A stretch of DNA of 64,000 bases from Siphlonurus alternatus. Taxonomy: Eukaryota; Arthropoda; Insecta; Ephemeroptera; Siphlonuridae. A program made the translations under genes and the position numbers. The stretch covers positions 17,121,911 to 17,185,910 of the forward strand of contig OX463786.1 of the NCBI GenBank assembly GCA_949825025.1, in the 5' to 3' direction. Within the stretch, counting starts at the first letter, position 1, and every line of letters begins with the position of its first letter. Below, piece after piece: positions 37,848 through 49,690 of this stretch. A model generated the notes under the pieces. That model had not been told where the DNA came from and did not search any database. It worked only from the letters and a program-made list of their open reading frames with translations.

Positions 37848-39479
37848 TAAGCTGATAATTGAAATCACCTGAAATAGCAGATAGCTTATTACACACAATC
37901 ATGGTATGTAGATAGATCATTATTCTGGACATGGGACATTAATTAATATAAATTTGAACATATTTTTGTGTTCAAAAGTTTTTTTTTTTTTGTTTTTTTT
38001 TTTTTACTACAAAAGATGGATAGAAGCCCTTTTTTACTCTATAACCGTAATATATTATATATATGTGTATAGTTTGTCTATGATATGTTCAAAATTCAAA
38101 CAAAAAAAAAATTAATTTTCAACACTAAAATTGTGTATGTATGATTTTTATTTAGTAAATGAGGTACCTCATATTGAAAATGTGTATATAAATATATTCA
38201 ATCTAATATTAACCTGGTAGTTACGTAATTTTACGATCAAATGTTTTATTTTTTTGCAATTTGCTCTAAATATTTCTGATTATAAAAATAGCAACATTTT
38301 GTGTACATGAATAGACTGAGAATAATGATTGTATATTATAGATCAAGAGGGAAGTTATTATTAGATATTGAATGTTTAAAATTGAACTGGAGCATGCATG
38401 TAAATTTCGCGTGTATGAAAATAGTTCAAATATCTCGTCAAGTCAAGGAACTATAAGATTTTTATACAGTGTTTGCATTTACTGTTAGTCAATATTATAT
38501 AAGACCTTTTTTTTTTTTCGTATTATATCTTATATTGCAGGAGAGATATGATAATGTTGTTTATATTTTATTTACTATTTTGTTGGTTCATGTTTATGAT
38601 GTTATATTTAGATTACAAAAATAAACATAATAAAATTATGATTTATTATAATAAAGAAAGAAGAAAGAATCAAGAAAATTTATTTACATCAAAGTTTTTG
38701 GTCACGTTTATTTTGAATGGTTGGTATTTACGTTTATTTTGAGGATCAAAAATGAAGCACGATTAATTGTGATAACTATGTGCTAACGCAGGAATATAAT
38801 ATTCTGCTATATACTTTCAGAGTGATTATAAGACAATAAATAATACGCATGCAAGACAAAATGATAAAATGCAGTAATGCGCGCCATTTTTTTACATTTT
38901 TTCCCAAAATAAATGAGAAATATCACCCATTTGCGATATGATTTATATTTTTTTTTAGATTTATGGCATAGCACCATTTTGATTTTGAGCACCATATAAA
39001 GTCCTTGCAATTATTGGTGCTCAAACTAAGCTTTTGCAAACGGGAAAAAAAATTAAATTCCATATTTCTGTTTATAATATAAGAACGACTTGTATACTGC
39101 AAATGCAGCATTAATTTACAATATATACTAAAACACATCATTTCGACGCTACAAGTTTTATCATAGTGCAACGGCATGCACCACACAAGGTAGCGAACAG
39201 GTCGTGTGCCGACAGACGCGTGGCTGCTCTGGCGGGAGTGGGGTCGTTTTATATTATCTGGCGACCTGGGGGTGCAAGCAGCTGGCAGTGGGGCAGATAG
39301 AAACCAGCAGGTTGTGGCTATAATGACGAGCAAAGATACGGAGACTTTTTTTATATCTGCCGTCAAGACTTTGACAAAGATCAGATCCGAGGAGGTTTAT
39401 TTATTTTCCCTCAAGCAGTTACTTCGGAGTCGAAGGAAATTTCTATCAGACAATATCAAATAAAATAACATTTAAAAAT

Positions 39480-39690
39480 ATTGATCCAAAACTTATAAAC
39501 TTATGGTTTGAGAAACAGACGGTTTCCTCACAATAGCTCAATTTCCGGTTGTATACCATTAAGGCTAATGTTAAACTTCTACCTCAGTTTTCTCAAATTA
39601 AACTGATAAGACAGATCTACTTCATAATTTGCATGCCACCTATATTGATGCAAATTCAAAATTCTCTGCAAGTCTATTGTTGCATTAAAA
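39480..39690. repeat. dispersed repeat family C, copy 2
   Basis: Segments AATGTTAAACTTCTACCTCA, AAACTGATAAGACAGAT, ATTTGCATGCCACC and TTCTCTGCAAGTCT match 20925-21140 in the same order and orientation. Confidence 0.55.
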
Positions 39691-39889
39691 AAAAAAAAAT
39701 CAGGGATGTTTTTCGTCATTTAGGAGTGGGTGAAAGAAGGCGAGCCACCCCCATAGCCATGTATTTCTTCCGATATCGCCATCAATTCTAAGATTCTTAA
39801 CTCTCCACCTTTTGGTCTCCACAAAGAACGATGCAAGATGTTGGAGTAAAAAAGCTATACAACAGAACTATATATGTGACCTTACGTAA

Positions 39890-40140
39890 GGTCCTAAGAC
39901 GGTGATAATACCTGGGTAGTCGCGTGGCTGCAGCACCATAGAGTGGGGGAAGACAGCTGGCCCAAAGCAGACGGTGTTCGAACTAAGCGGTCCTCTTCTT
40001 TAGATCACCATACAACAATCAACCGGAACCACCCCCTGATGGGAGGTAACACCTTGTGGGAACCGGCTGCCACGTGTCGTTGTGATCGGGGGGTGGAGGG
40101 GGGGGGGGGGGGATCGATGTACTTGGTACTTGTTTTTTAA
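39890..40140. promoter_or_regulatory. GC-richer island with Su(H)-like and CACGTG sites
   Basis: TGTGGGAA (40055-40062) fits the Su(H)/CSL consensus and lies 8 bp from CACGTG (40071-40076), a site type bound by Hairy/E(spl) repressors. A G-run follows. This arrangement would suit a Notch-responsive element, but the motifs are short. Confidence 0.2.
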
Positions 40141-40250
40141 ATTGTCGACAGGAATTTGCAATGAAACAAAATCTGTTCTCCTTAACACTTTTTTTTTACT
40201 TTATTGCAGATGCAAAAAAATAAATAATTTCATTCAAATCTGTCCATAAT

Positions 40251-41751
40251 GAGGGGGATTCAAAAAGACTTATCCGCGAGACTTGGCCGGCGGATAACTT
40301 GTCCACATTCTAGTCTGGATAACCTAAATACTTGGCCGCGCGGACAAGTATAAGGCTGGACAAGGGTTTGGATACGTCGGTCTGGACAAAAGTCATTTGG
40401 CCAAGCCTGTTGGCTAAAGTCCCGCGGACAACTAACCGCGCGGCTATGTCTCGTGGACAAATCTCCCACCTGGATAAGGTTTTTAATTACGCCGCCATCT
40501 TGGATTACGTGTTAAATATGGAGGTAATTGGATCTACATATATGATGATTCATTGCTAATTTATTAAACAACTGTGTTCAAATTTGATTAAATATCAATT
40601 TGTGTAGTTTGCATAAGACATAGGAAAATTAGTTTTAAACATTTAGCGCTTATATTCAATGTTTACCTCCCCCCGCTCCCCCTTTTCTACATCATCATGA
40701 TCATCAGCAAGCCTCGCCCTCTTTGTTGGCACACATTTTGTTATGCTCATTTTTCAATAATTAGACGATTAATACCTGATATTTTTGTCTATAATTGCTA
40801 AGGCCAGCCCAAGAATACACTACTCTATGACATTTTATAAAGGTAAGTGAAATATCTAACGTTAAATTGCTTAATTTGACGAGTTATGATAGCTCTATGA
40901 TATGATACCATTCATCTGTAATTTTCTGATACTTCATCTGCGAATTTTTGATACTTTTATTACATATTTAAACACGAACAGTTATTAAAAATAAAGCTCT
41001 TTTTAAGTTAATAATTAGTCTGGAAGCATTTAATTAAGGAGTATGAACTCCTGTATGTTAAAAATAAGTAAATGAGACAAACAGAAAATGAACTAAAATC
41101 AAGGAGGTTGAAATCAAGCCCTCAAATGTCGTCAAAATAAGCAATTTTCTAATGGATATTTCACGTACCGTCATTAATTGTAATAGAGTATTATCATATG
41201 ATAATAAAAACCCATTATTTAATCCAAATATTGGGTATAAGGTATAAATTTATTGAAAAAAAAACGTGGGTTATTCAGCGAGGCTCGATGAATTTATTAT
41301 TATGCCACCAGCGCCTCGCACAGAACGGGAAATTAGAGAAATATAACAAAAAATGTTAAAAGCGCCAAAAATTTTAAACCATGTCACCCCAATAATAATA
41401 AGATTGAAATGACATTAATTTTAAACACAATGTTTACGTAATATAATATAAAATCACGATATATGGCGGTCTAATTATCACCGTATTTAACACGTAATCC
41501 AAGATGGCGGCGTAATTAAAAACCTTATCCAGGTGGGAGATTTGTCCACGAGACTTAGCCGCGCGGTTAGTTGTCCGCGGGACTTCAGCCAACAGGCTTG
41601 GCCAAATGACTTTTGTCCAGACTGACATATCCAAACCCTTGTCCAGCCTTATACTTGTCCGCGCGGCTAAGTATTTAGGCTATCCAGACTAGAACGTGGA
41701 CAAGTTATCCGCCGGCCAAGTCTCGCGGATAAGTCTTTTTGAATCCCCCTC
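40251..41751. mobile_element. 1.5-kb DNA transposon with about 300-bp inverted arms
   Basis: Left end GAGGGGGATTCAAAAAGAC, right end GTCTTTTTGAATCCCCCTC. The arms are highly similar over roughly 270-300 bp and are GC-rich, with repeated GGACAA/TTGTCC and GCGCGG motifs and an inner CGCCGCCATCTTGGATTACG block. The inner 900 bp is AT-rich without a long frame. A short minus-strand frame starting MSITKCVPTKRARLADDHDD (near 40760) may be a transposase or nuclear-protein remnant. The element is probably non-autonomous; target duplication is unclear. Confidence 0.8.
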
Positions 41752-43299
41752 TATAACCTTTTCATAACAAGATTTAGATACAATATTTTTTTTCTTTTTT
41801 CATTTTTTCTTTTTTCATATTATGTAAATAAATACCTCGTAAAATTAAATGAATTATTTAATTTTAAAAAATTAAAATAGTGCAAACAACTTTTTTGCAA
41901 TATTAATGTTAAATTAGAGAATTACAAAAAAATCTTGAATATTAATGTTATATAAATTAATGCATAATTTTGTAAAAAAAAAAAAAATATATATATATAT
42001 ATATAACATATTATTTACATGTCTTTCAAATTCTTAAACTAATTTTCTATTATTATGAATTATTTAATTTATGATGCATATCTCTATTAATCAAATTTTA
42101 TAGGATGCCTGATAACATATGGTATATATGCTCAATTTTACAGAATAATAATAAAATTATTTGTGGTTATTTTCATATTTTTACAAACCATGTTCAATGT
42201 CTTTTTTTTAAATTTGCCTGCGATGCCAATATAAACAATATTACATAATAGTAAAATAAGATTATACGTATAAAAAATTTGACCTAAAAAAATTATGATT
42301 CTATACGATATACTATCGTGTTCTGTATTCAAATTCATACTTTATATTTTTTTTATAGATATGTATCACGTTTATCATGATGATTGTATATCAAACTAAA
42401 TCCTTCAATTTTATATTTTACTGTTGCACATATATTTTTTATATTTATTTCAGTGTAAATTGCGACGTAAAAACTCGGCGGCGTTAACTTGTAAACTATG
42501 AAGATTGACGCTCAAAATGACATCGTGGTGACAAAATTGGACGACATAAACACACAAAACAAACAAGGAAGTAGCACTTTTACTGTGAAAAAGTGTGGCA
42601 CGTCAAATATGTGACATATGCAATTTCTCATATGAAACTTCGAAGAACCGTCCTTTCAGAAAACTTTCGCCAGTGCAGAGCAAAATATATTATATACAAT
42701 ATAAATTGAGACCAACATAAAAAAAAAACAGTAACTAATATTATATGTAATAAAAAATAAAGCACTGTCCAGATGAACTGTTTCAAAATCGGAACAGAAA
42801 AGCTCTCGACAAAACAGAAAATATGAACTTTTCCGTTTAATTAATTAAAAAATGCGTTAGAGTGATTTGCTGTAAACGTATTGTTTTCTAGAAAGGGGGA
42901 GGGGGGCTTATGTAGAACAATCATGTACATAGCAAAAATTGATAAACAATTAAAACTTGGAATATCAGAGCTTCAATTACTAGTCTATATAAAATTAATA
43001 AAATCTAATAATGTTTATTCTCATACATTTTTGGCACAGAGAATATATAGCAACATAGTGTAAGAAATAACATATATTGAGGAAAATTACATTATTTTTC
43101 ATTTAAGTCCATGATGCACCATTTATTATACTTGAAGAGCATTATTTACATCAGCGCGTTTAGCTCCCAATATGTATACATTTTAAAACGTATACATGGG
43201 CAAATGTTCAACATCTTCAATCGATACGATTATTACATACTGAAATATCAAATATCACAAGATGATACTCCGACACCCAATCTCTTTTGTGGTCCAGCT

Positions 43300-43530
43300 A
43301 TAGAAGATAATCTTCCTGGCAGGGTAAGTTTGTCAGGTCGCGTGCGGCGCGTGGCAGGGCGGAGTCTCCTGATCACAAGGTTACACAAGCAGATGTCTCC
43401 CAGCTTGCAGACATGGTATACCTGCATGGTCCGCGTCTTACATAATGACCGACGGGTGGAGGAGCAAGACAGCCGGCGACCTCACCTGCCATCGCCGGCA
43501 TCTGTCCAGACCAGGCGCCCCACTCGAGAA
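43300..43530. promoter_or_regulatory. GC-richer island with a strong minus-strand splice donor
   Basis: This island stands out from the AT-rich surroundings. On the minus strand ATGGCAG is followed by GTGAGG (43492-43481), a good donor in phase 1, the phase needed by neur exon 2. It may be an alternative first exon of neur, or chance. The plus strand reads open across it for 153 codons, without family features. Confidence 0.25.
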
Positions 43531-45204
43531 CATGTGCTGTTTCTCGCTTTGTTTTACCTGAGCAGTGCTTAATTATTCAGAGTGGCTAGATGGTTTTTCT
43601 ATATTTTTTATTGTTTCTATGCGCATGATAAAAAAACAACAGCGAAATAGTCCGATGAGGAATTACATGCACAATATACTATAAATATTGCATTATTTTA
43701 GTAAATCCAAAGCATATTTTTTAATAAAAGATTATTGTCCTTATAATTATTAAGTATTAGGTGTTTTTTTGTCTCTTTCCGATACAAGAATAATTTTCAA
43801 TACTTTTACTCCATTTATATATTATTATTCAGTACGGTATTAATTTTGTTTACTGCAATGTAAGTCACAAAACAGAAATCACAAAAATTAAACCTTTTAT
43901 AATTCTGTTTCGTAAACAAAATAATATTTAAAAATTGTAAATGTTTTGTTTATGCACCATTTATGCTCCTAGAACTAAAATTAATGAATTAATTTAATTT
44001 ATTGTACAGAATTAATTAAATAAATGCAACAGCCATACCTATTATACTCTCTAAAAAATGCACTTTTATTTAAAATATTAATATAAAAAATTGTAATTAG
44101 CATGCACTTTGAAAAAAATCAATACCCAAAGCCAGAGCTAAAAATGAATAATAAAAAATTTAATACTGAATGCAATGCTATCTCCTCTTTTCTGATAACA
44201 ATGTGGTTGCGATAAGGAAACAATAAAGGCTTGACAACAACTCCCTCGTCGCTGGCACGCGTTCAAATCTCCGAGGAAAAAAACATTACGTCAACAAAAA
44301 GCTTCTCCTTCTGTCGACTTCTTTTTTATTCGCGAGAAAAAATATCCCTTCTGTCAGCTGCTATGTTAACAGCTGTTTGTGTAAGTATGGTCCATAATAA
44401 TTCCATTTTACCATGTTATAATATACGATATTGAGCTTTATGTCATATAAAAGTTAAGTTGTGGTAAAATATACCAAGGGGGGTGCAAGTCAGACACAAA
44501 GCGCCATCAGCACAGAGGGTTGTATACAGTAGCTTGATGAAGGGAGAACTACCGAGGGTATATAGAAAATCGATGGCTTTGATATAATGTTTTTGCGCCT
44601 GTATCAAGGTAAATATGAAATACGAAAATAGTATTATATTCAAAACGATATTTTTCTTTTTCTCTGCATGATAGTTACAAGTTAAAATTGTTTCGAAGTC
44701 TTATTATAATTATTAGATTATTAGTATCGATTGATTGTATTTTTGAATCTATTTTGAAAAAATAATTTTTCCCATCGACTTTATATTAACAATAATAAAT
44801 TAATCGAAGAACTTTGAAATCAAAGTCTGCTATTTTAACCATGGTTTTATGTTTTATATATCAAAATAATTACTACTATTTTTTAAACGATAGACAAACA
44901 TATTATAATTTTCACAATTTTGTGATTCCTTCAGTAATTAATAGCTTCGCATTTTTAGGTTAAACCAAAACTAATAGAAATTAATCAAGTATAGTATATC
45001 TGCTTGCTCTATTTATTTTCTCTGGACTTGTTAACACGTTTACCGTTTTATCTTTTCAACAATAATTAAATAAACTGAAGCAGATCATGTCATCTCAGAT
45101 CTTAAGAGAAATAAAATAGGCAAATTAAACCTGAGAATGCATAATATAAAATATAATAAATATATAGTGTATAATATTACATTCTCTAATTAATGCCCAT
45201 CAAT

Positions 45205-45335
45205 TAATGCAGAAAAAAAATTCGGGGGGGCTGCCTCCATGACGCAAATGTTAAAAAAATTAGAGTAGGGGAATAGGGGAAATGCCTATATTGCCATATT
45301 AAATACAAAATTTCGGGGGGGGGGGAGGGGGGGCT
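45205..45335. mobile_element. element E, partial copy
   Basis: TTCGGGGGGGCTGCCTCCAT, then AATGCCTATATTGCCAT and AAATTTCGGGGGG, match the interior of 33578-33750 in the same orientation. Both GC-rich termini are missing. Confidence 0.6.
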
Positions 45336-45344
45336 GCTAGCTCT

Positions 45345-45490
45345 TTCCTGCTCTGTTTACATGCGATATAACACATGACATTCTATATATGGAGGCGTGG
45401 TGAATTAAAAATATTGTGTGATGGCTTATAGCCGCGATGCTCTTCTAAAATTGCAAAACCGCGCATCTCTTTTTTTCTTCACCAGAAAAT
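45345..45490. repeat. repeat family D, fragment
   Basis: GTGGTGAATTAAAAAT, GCGATGCTCTTCTAAAATTG and GCGCATCTCTTTTTTTC follow the order seen at 31305 and 59705. Confidence 0.5.
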
Positions 45491-45659
45491 TAATAGACTG
45501 AGATAAAGTTATTAAAGTTCTTGCTGCCTCGAGGTGTAAGCATTCACAATACACATTCAAAATTTTTAACAAATCAAATACATTTTTGTCTTTACATAAA
45601 AAAATAAAGTAAACAAATTTATAAAGCAATCTGAATGCATTGTATTATATATACCGTAC

Positions 45660-46065
45660 TTTAAAATTGCAACCTGCGTGGGACTCATAAAATCCTAAAC
45701 AACCCTATAGCTATAGGTCAGGTCATGATGAAAGTATAAATCTTGGGTCAGGTCCACGCGGGAATTTAAAGTATGAAGTCACTTATGAACAGTACCCTTC
45801 AACAGGGTCCAGTTAAAAAAAATAACCTGACAAGAAAACGAATTTCAACCTTGCGTAGTTCTCCACGACTTTGGTCAAAGTACAGAGGGGTGAAGTAGCC
45901 TCCCCTTTTCAGATGCAAAGATACCTCAAGGGTGCATATTGCAGACAGCTGAGGGTGGGGGGTGCATTGAGAGCTCCCAGCTGTGCACAGAGAGTTGATC
46001 GAGCGACATCCTTCCAGGAAATAAAACCTGAATAATCTGAGGCGGAGGAAGTGGGAGGATGCGAA
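45660..46065. other. GC-richer unexplained stretch
   Basis: A 400-bp stretch of balanced composition within AT-rich DNA. It contains CAGCTG (twice), GTGGGA-type motifs and inverted GTGGGAC/GTCCACGCGGGA pieces. No coding frame, tRNA or repeat family member was recognised. It may be conserved non-coding DNA. Confidence 0.3.
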
Positions 46066-47082
46066 AACGTTTTCTCATATCTGGGTTACGTAAATATATA
46101 AATTGAATTTCTTTTTATCAAGACTGCAATAGTTTTGTTGTTAATAAAAGGTTGAAGTAGATAAAGATAATATATTTCATAGAGCTCATTGATAAGAAGA
46201 ATGAATGAAATAAAAATAAACATACGAGAAGTTCTTATCTTGCGAATGGATATCATTTCTCATTTCTAAAAAAAAAATAATTGCGAAAATTTATGGAGAG
46301 AAATTGTAAATATCATGTCAGCTAGATGAAATTTATTATTGGTATATAGTACTTTTAATGATACAACAACACTATAAAAATAGACACATATCTATAAAAA
46401 AAATTAACATTAAATTAAAGAAAATATTATAGAAGTTTAGTTAAAAAATTAATGGTGTTATATTATGTACTTGAATGCATACATAAATATAATAACGTTA
46501 TTTGGTTTAAAATAAAAACATCTTTCGCTGCAGCCTAAACTCTTTAAATATTATAAGTCTATATTAGTGGGTATATTATAATTGAATAATCAGACATCGA
46601 ACACAACCTATAAAAAATTATTAAGCTGCATATATATAATACCACAGGCGTGGACACCACAAATAATGAAGAAAAACAAAAGCTTCAAATGAAAAAGTTA
46701 TTATTGAGTAAATTTTTACTTACGTTATAATATTCTGATATTTTTTTTTACTACAATAAACAAAATAACAGAGAAAACTCTTTCGTAAACAAGTCGGTTT
46801 TCTCGCTGCAATGAACCATAAAAATTTACGATCGGTTTCAACAAATCTCGATAATTTGTAAGTCGATCAACGACCTCCAATGACCTCTCTCCTCACGTGA
46901 ACTTTGAGCTCTCACGTCAATCGTGCGGGGCGTGCAAGACGTCAAATTGCCCTCTCGGACCAAGGATAGCCATAATGGGAGGATGGTCCAAAGTGAAGAA
47001 GTGCGATCCTCGGCTGTTTTCGTCAATCTTCGGAACAATGCATGATTTTTAATTGCATACTTGACGATAAACCTTTAAAAGT

Positions 47083-47220
47083 AAACACTTTAAATAATGA
47101 CTTTAACAACTTCAAAATCGAAACGCTGTGACGTCATAGTCGTTTTCTCCTACATGCTAAATTTTTGCATGACTATGACGTCACAGCGTATTTTCTTTAG
47201 ATTTTAAGAGTTAAAACCAA
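47083..47220. mobile_element. foldback MITE, family B core, copy 3
   Basis: ACGCTGTGACGTCATAGTC faces GACTATGACGTCACAGCGT, each with a full CRE; outer arms extend about 25 bp further (TTTAAC...AAAATC). The family's outer termini are not recognisable. A GC-richer, gene-like patch (46850-47030) adjoins but shows no family features. Confidence 0.6.
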
Positions 47221-47918
47221 TTGAAAAAAAAACAACTGACAATGTATTACTCGAGAGGTCCCTTCTATCCAAATATAATACGCAATAAAGTGAATGCAGA
47301 TTATCCATTCTCCGGCCAATTAATTAAGGCTAATATCGTTTAGAGCAGCTGGCCAATAAAAATGCACTCCTAAAACACGACGTGATGACGTCACTGCGAG
47401 ACAACTGTCTTCGAAGTAGACCCTCCTCTACAATCTATTATCTTGTCTCGGACGTGCGTGATGAGAAATGATCTCGAATCATACTGCAGGAACTAATGGC
47501 AAGAACATCGTTAGTATAGATGAACTAAAAGAAATGCGAACCGTTATGTTTGCTAATAATTTCCCATGATGAAAAATCGTAATTTTATTCAGAGCGTGTG
47601 ACAAAATATATATCTATATAATGATAATTTAGGTATTCAAATCTGTTATTTTTTTACACTGAAAAAACGAAATAGTAATAAAATACTGTGCATGTATTAT
47701 AATTTTAGCATGCAGGCATGAAACACATATAAGTTCACTCCCTACCCCAATTTTATGCACCTAAAATATTGTTACACAACACACAAAGAACAATAATTTT
47801 ACTGTTTTCATCTGCATTAAAAAATTTCAAAGGAATGCAGTATGTAGTTGTTATATTCATTTGACTTATACTACCATACTACCACAGCGATTCAACAGTA
47901 TTCTGTCATGTAAAAAAA

Positions 47919-47948
47919 AAAAAATAAATAAATAAATAAATAAAAAAA
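47919..47948. repeat. (AAAT)n microsatellite with A-runs
   Basis: An A run of about 13 is followed by about five AAAT units and another A run. Confidence 0.8.
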
Positions 47949-48494
47949 TAGCTGCAGTATATTATTTAATTAATATTTTTTCCCCGCTTCTAAATTACTT
48001 CTAATGTAAGGAAGGTTAAAATTTGTCAAGCCCATTTTAAACAGTACAGTATTTATTTTTTTCTTGTATATTCTTCCAAAATTTATGAAGCAATTTTGCC
48101 AGGGACAAATTTCACACTTACACTGCATATAAATTAATCATTGTTTAACAGATGCAAATTTGAAGCAACTAACCACATATGGGCCTTATCATAACTTTGC
48201 TTGCTTGTCTAGTATTGCTAGTATTACAGGCTGTGTCTATTGCAATTTGCAATCCAGGAAATGTCAAATGACTTTCTGGCTTTTTCATTCTTAAATTTCC
48301 ATCTGTTTGTGAAAAAATTATCATTTAGTGATTTCAAAATTATTTAACTATACTTTAATTTTTGTTTATTCTGCAGCTATGAACTAGATGGCAGTTTTTT
48401 GGAAAAGAAATCATGATACAGAGGAGCTTATAATATTACATTGCTGAAGCTGTATTATATAAACTCTATATATTATAATGTACTGTATATTAAG

Positions 48495-49265
48495 TAAATT
48501 TCCCAGTTGAAAATTTCAACTTGTCCTTTGAATAAAAATCCTGCTGTATCTCCAATAGACCACTTGCAAAACTATGTTTTAGCAAAACGTAAACAAACTC
48601 ATTTACCCAGGTATTGTTGGTTGTTGATTATGTGTATTTTTTTTTTCCAATACATTGGACCTTATGGGAAATTTACGTTTTTCACATACAGATTTCAATA
48701 CGTGACATACGTATGATTTTAAAAATAAATATATCACCGGAATCTGCAGTTCTTCGCCTTTTATAATATTCAAATTTGCATTTAAAAATGGTTTCTTTAT
48801 TTCAATATAGTAAATTTAGTATGACACCAAATCAGCCAATTGCATGGGGTAAGATACGTAACTAGGCAAACTCCAGTTTGTTGATTTTAACTGTTGCAAT
48901 AATAAACAATCTGAAGCTTGCTTGGTTACGTATCTTACCCCATGCAATTGGCTGATTTGGTATCATACTAAATTTACTATATTGAAATAAAGAAACCGTC
49001 TCCCAATGCAATTTTTAATATTATAAATGGCCAAGAACTGCAGATTCTGTTGATATATTTATTTTTAAAATTATACCTATGTAATGTATTGAAATCTGTA
49101 TGTGAAAATTGTAAATTTCCCATAAGGTCCAATGTATTGGAAAAAAAATACACATAATCAACAACCAACAATACCTGGGTAAATGAGTTTGTTTACGTTT
49201 TGCTAAAACATAGTTTTGTAAGAGGTCTATTAAAAAAGGTATAAATTTTCAACTGTTGGTAATTT
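48495..49265. repeat. 771-bp near-complete palindrome
   Basis: The left half (from CCCAGTTGAAAATTT) and right half (to AAATTTTCAACTGTTGG) are inverted copies with scattered substitutions and short indels. The inner arms are nearly identical (GGGGTAAGATACGTAAC against GTTACGTATCTTACCCC). Even the 62-bp centre is partly complementary. A transcript would fold into one long hairpin. No target duplication or coding frame is evident. Confidence 0.85.
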
Positions 49266-49539
49266 GTTGATCTAAATCCACTTGTAGGGTTATAGCAGAC
49301 TCAGTCACTGACTTAATTTGCTGATTGGTTCTCTACGGACCTGACCTAGGTAGTAGCTTGCTTAGGATTTTGTAGGTATACCTTTTAAGATTGCAATCAA
49401 TTCAACTATGGCACAGATTTTTTTTTATTTTTTTTACAAAGATACACCCTTAAGAGCTTACAGCTCGCGGCGGGGTAATAGATAGGGATAAATTAGGGAA
49501 AGGATGGTGGCCACAAACTGTTACGAGTCCAAGCATTTG

Positions 49540-49690
49540 CTGAGAAGAGACTGTGGAAAACCTCAGTCAGGACACACCTCTAATTTTTATCAATGGACCA
49601 AAGTGATGTCCAAATCCTGGGGAACCACACATAAGTGCTTATTGAGACTGAGGGAACCATGGAAACCTCAGTATTGCAATTTTGGGACAA
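49540..49690 (-). mobile_element. tRNA-derived SINE, copy 5 (scrambled fragment)
   Basis: GAGACTGAGGGAACCATGG and AACCTCAGTCAGGACA are two pieces of the SINE central domain in minus orientation, about 70 bp apart, suggesting an internal rearrangement. No tRNA head was found. Confidence 0.5.

Noticed and set aside
38548..38742. 64-codon hydrophobic frame beginning MIMLFIFYLLFCWF
   Set aside because: T-rich DNA yields hydrophobic translations by chance; there is no supporting context or splice structure.
40332..40559. 75-codon frame in the left arm of the 1.5-kb element, matched by a similar frame at 41434-41634 in the right arm
   Set aside because: The two frames are conserved only because the arms are inverted copies of each other; the translated sequence has no protein-like features.
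43111..43572. 153-codon plus-strand open frame, the longest in the gene-poor interval
   Set aside because: It has no domain, no signal sequence and no repeated motif. The first half is A/T-driven and the second half is open because the island is GC-rich. A strong donor-like GGTAAGT interrupts it. Not enough to call a gene.
46838..47038. 66-codon minus-strand frame in a GC-richer patch
   Set aside because: It overlaps sequence next to a foldback element, lacks any family signature and has no matching splice sites.
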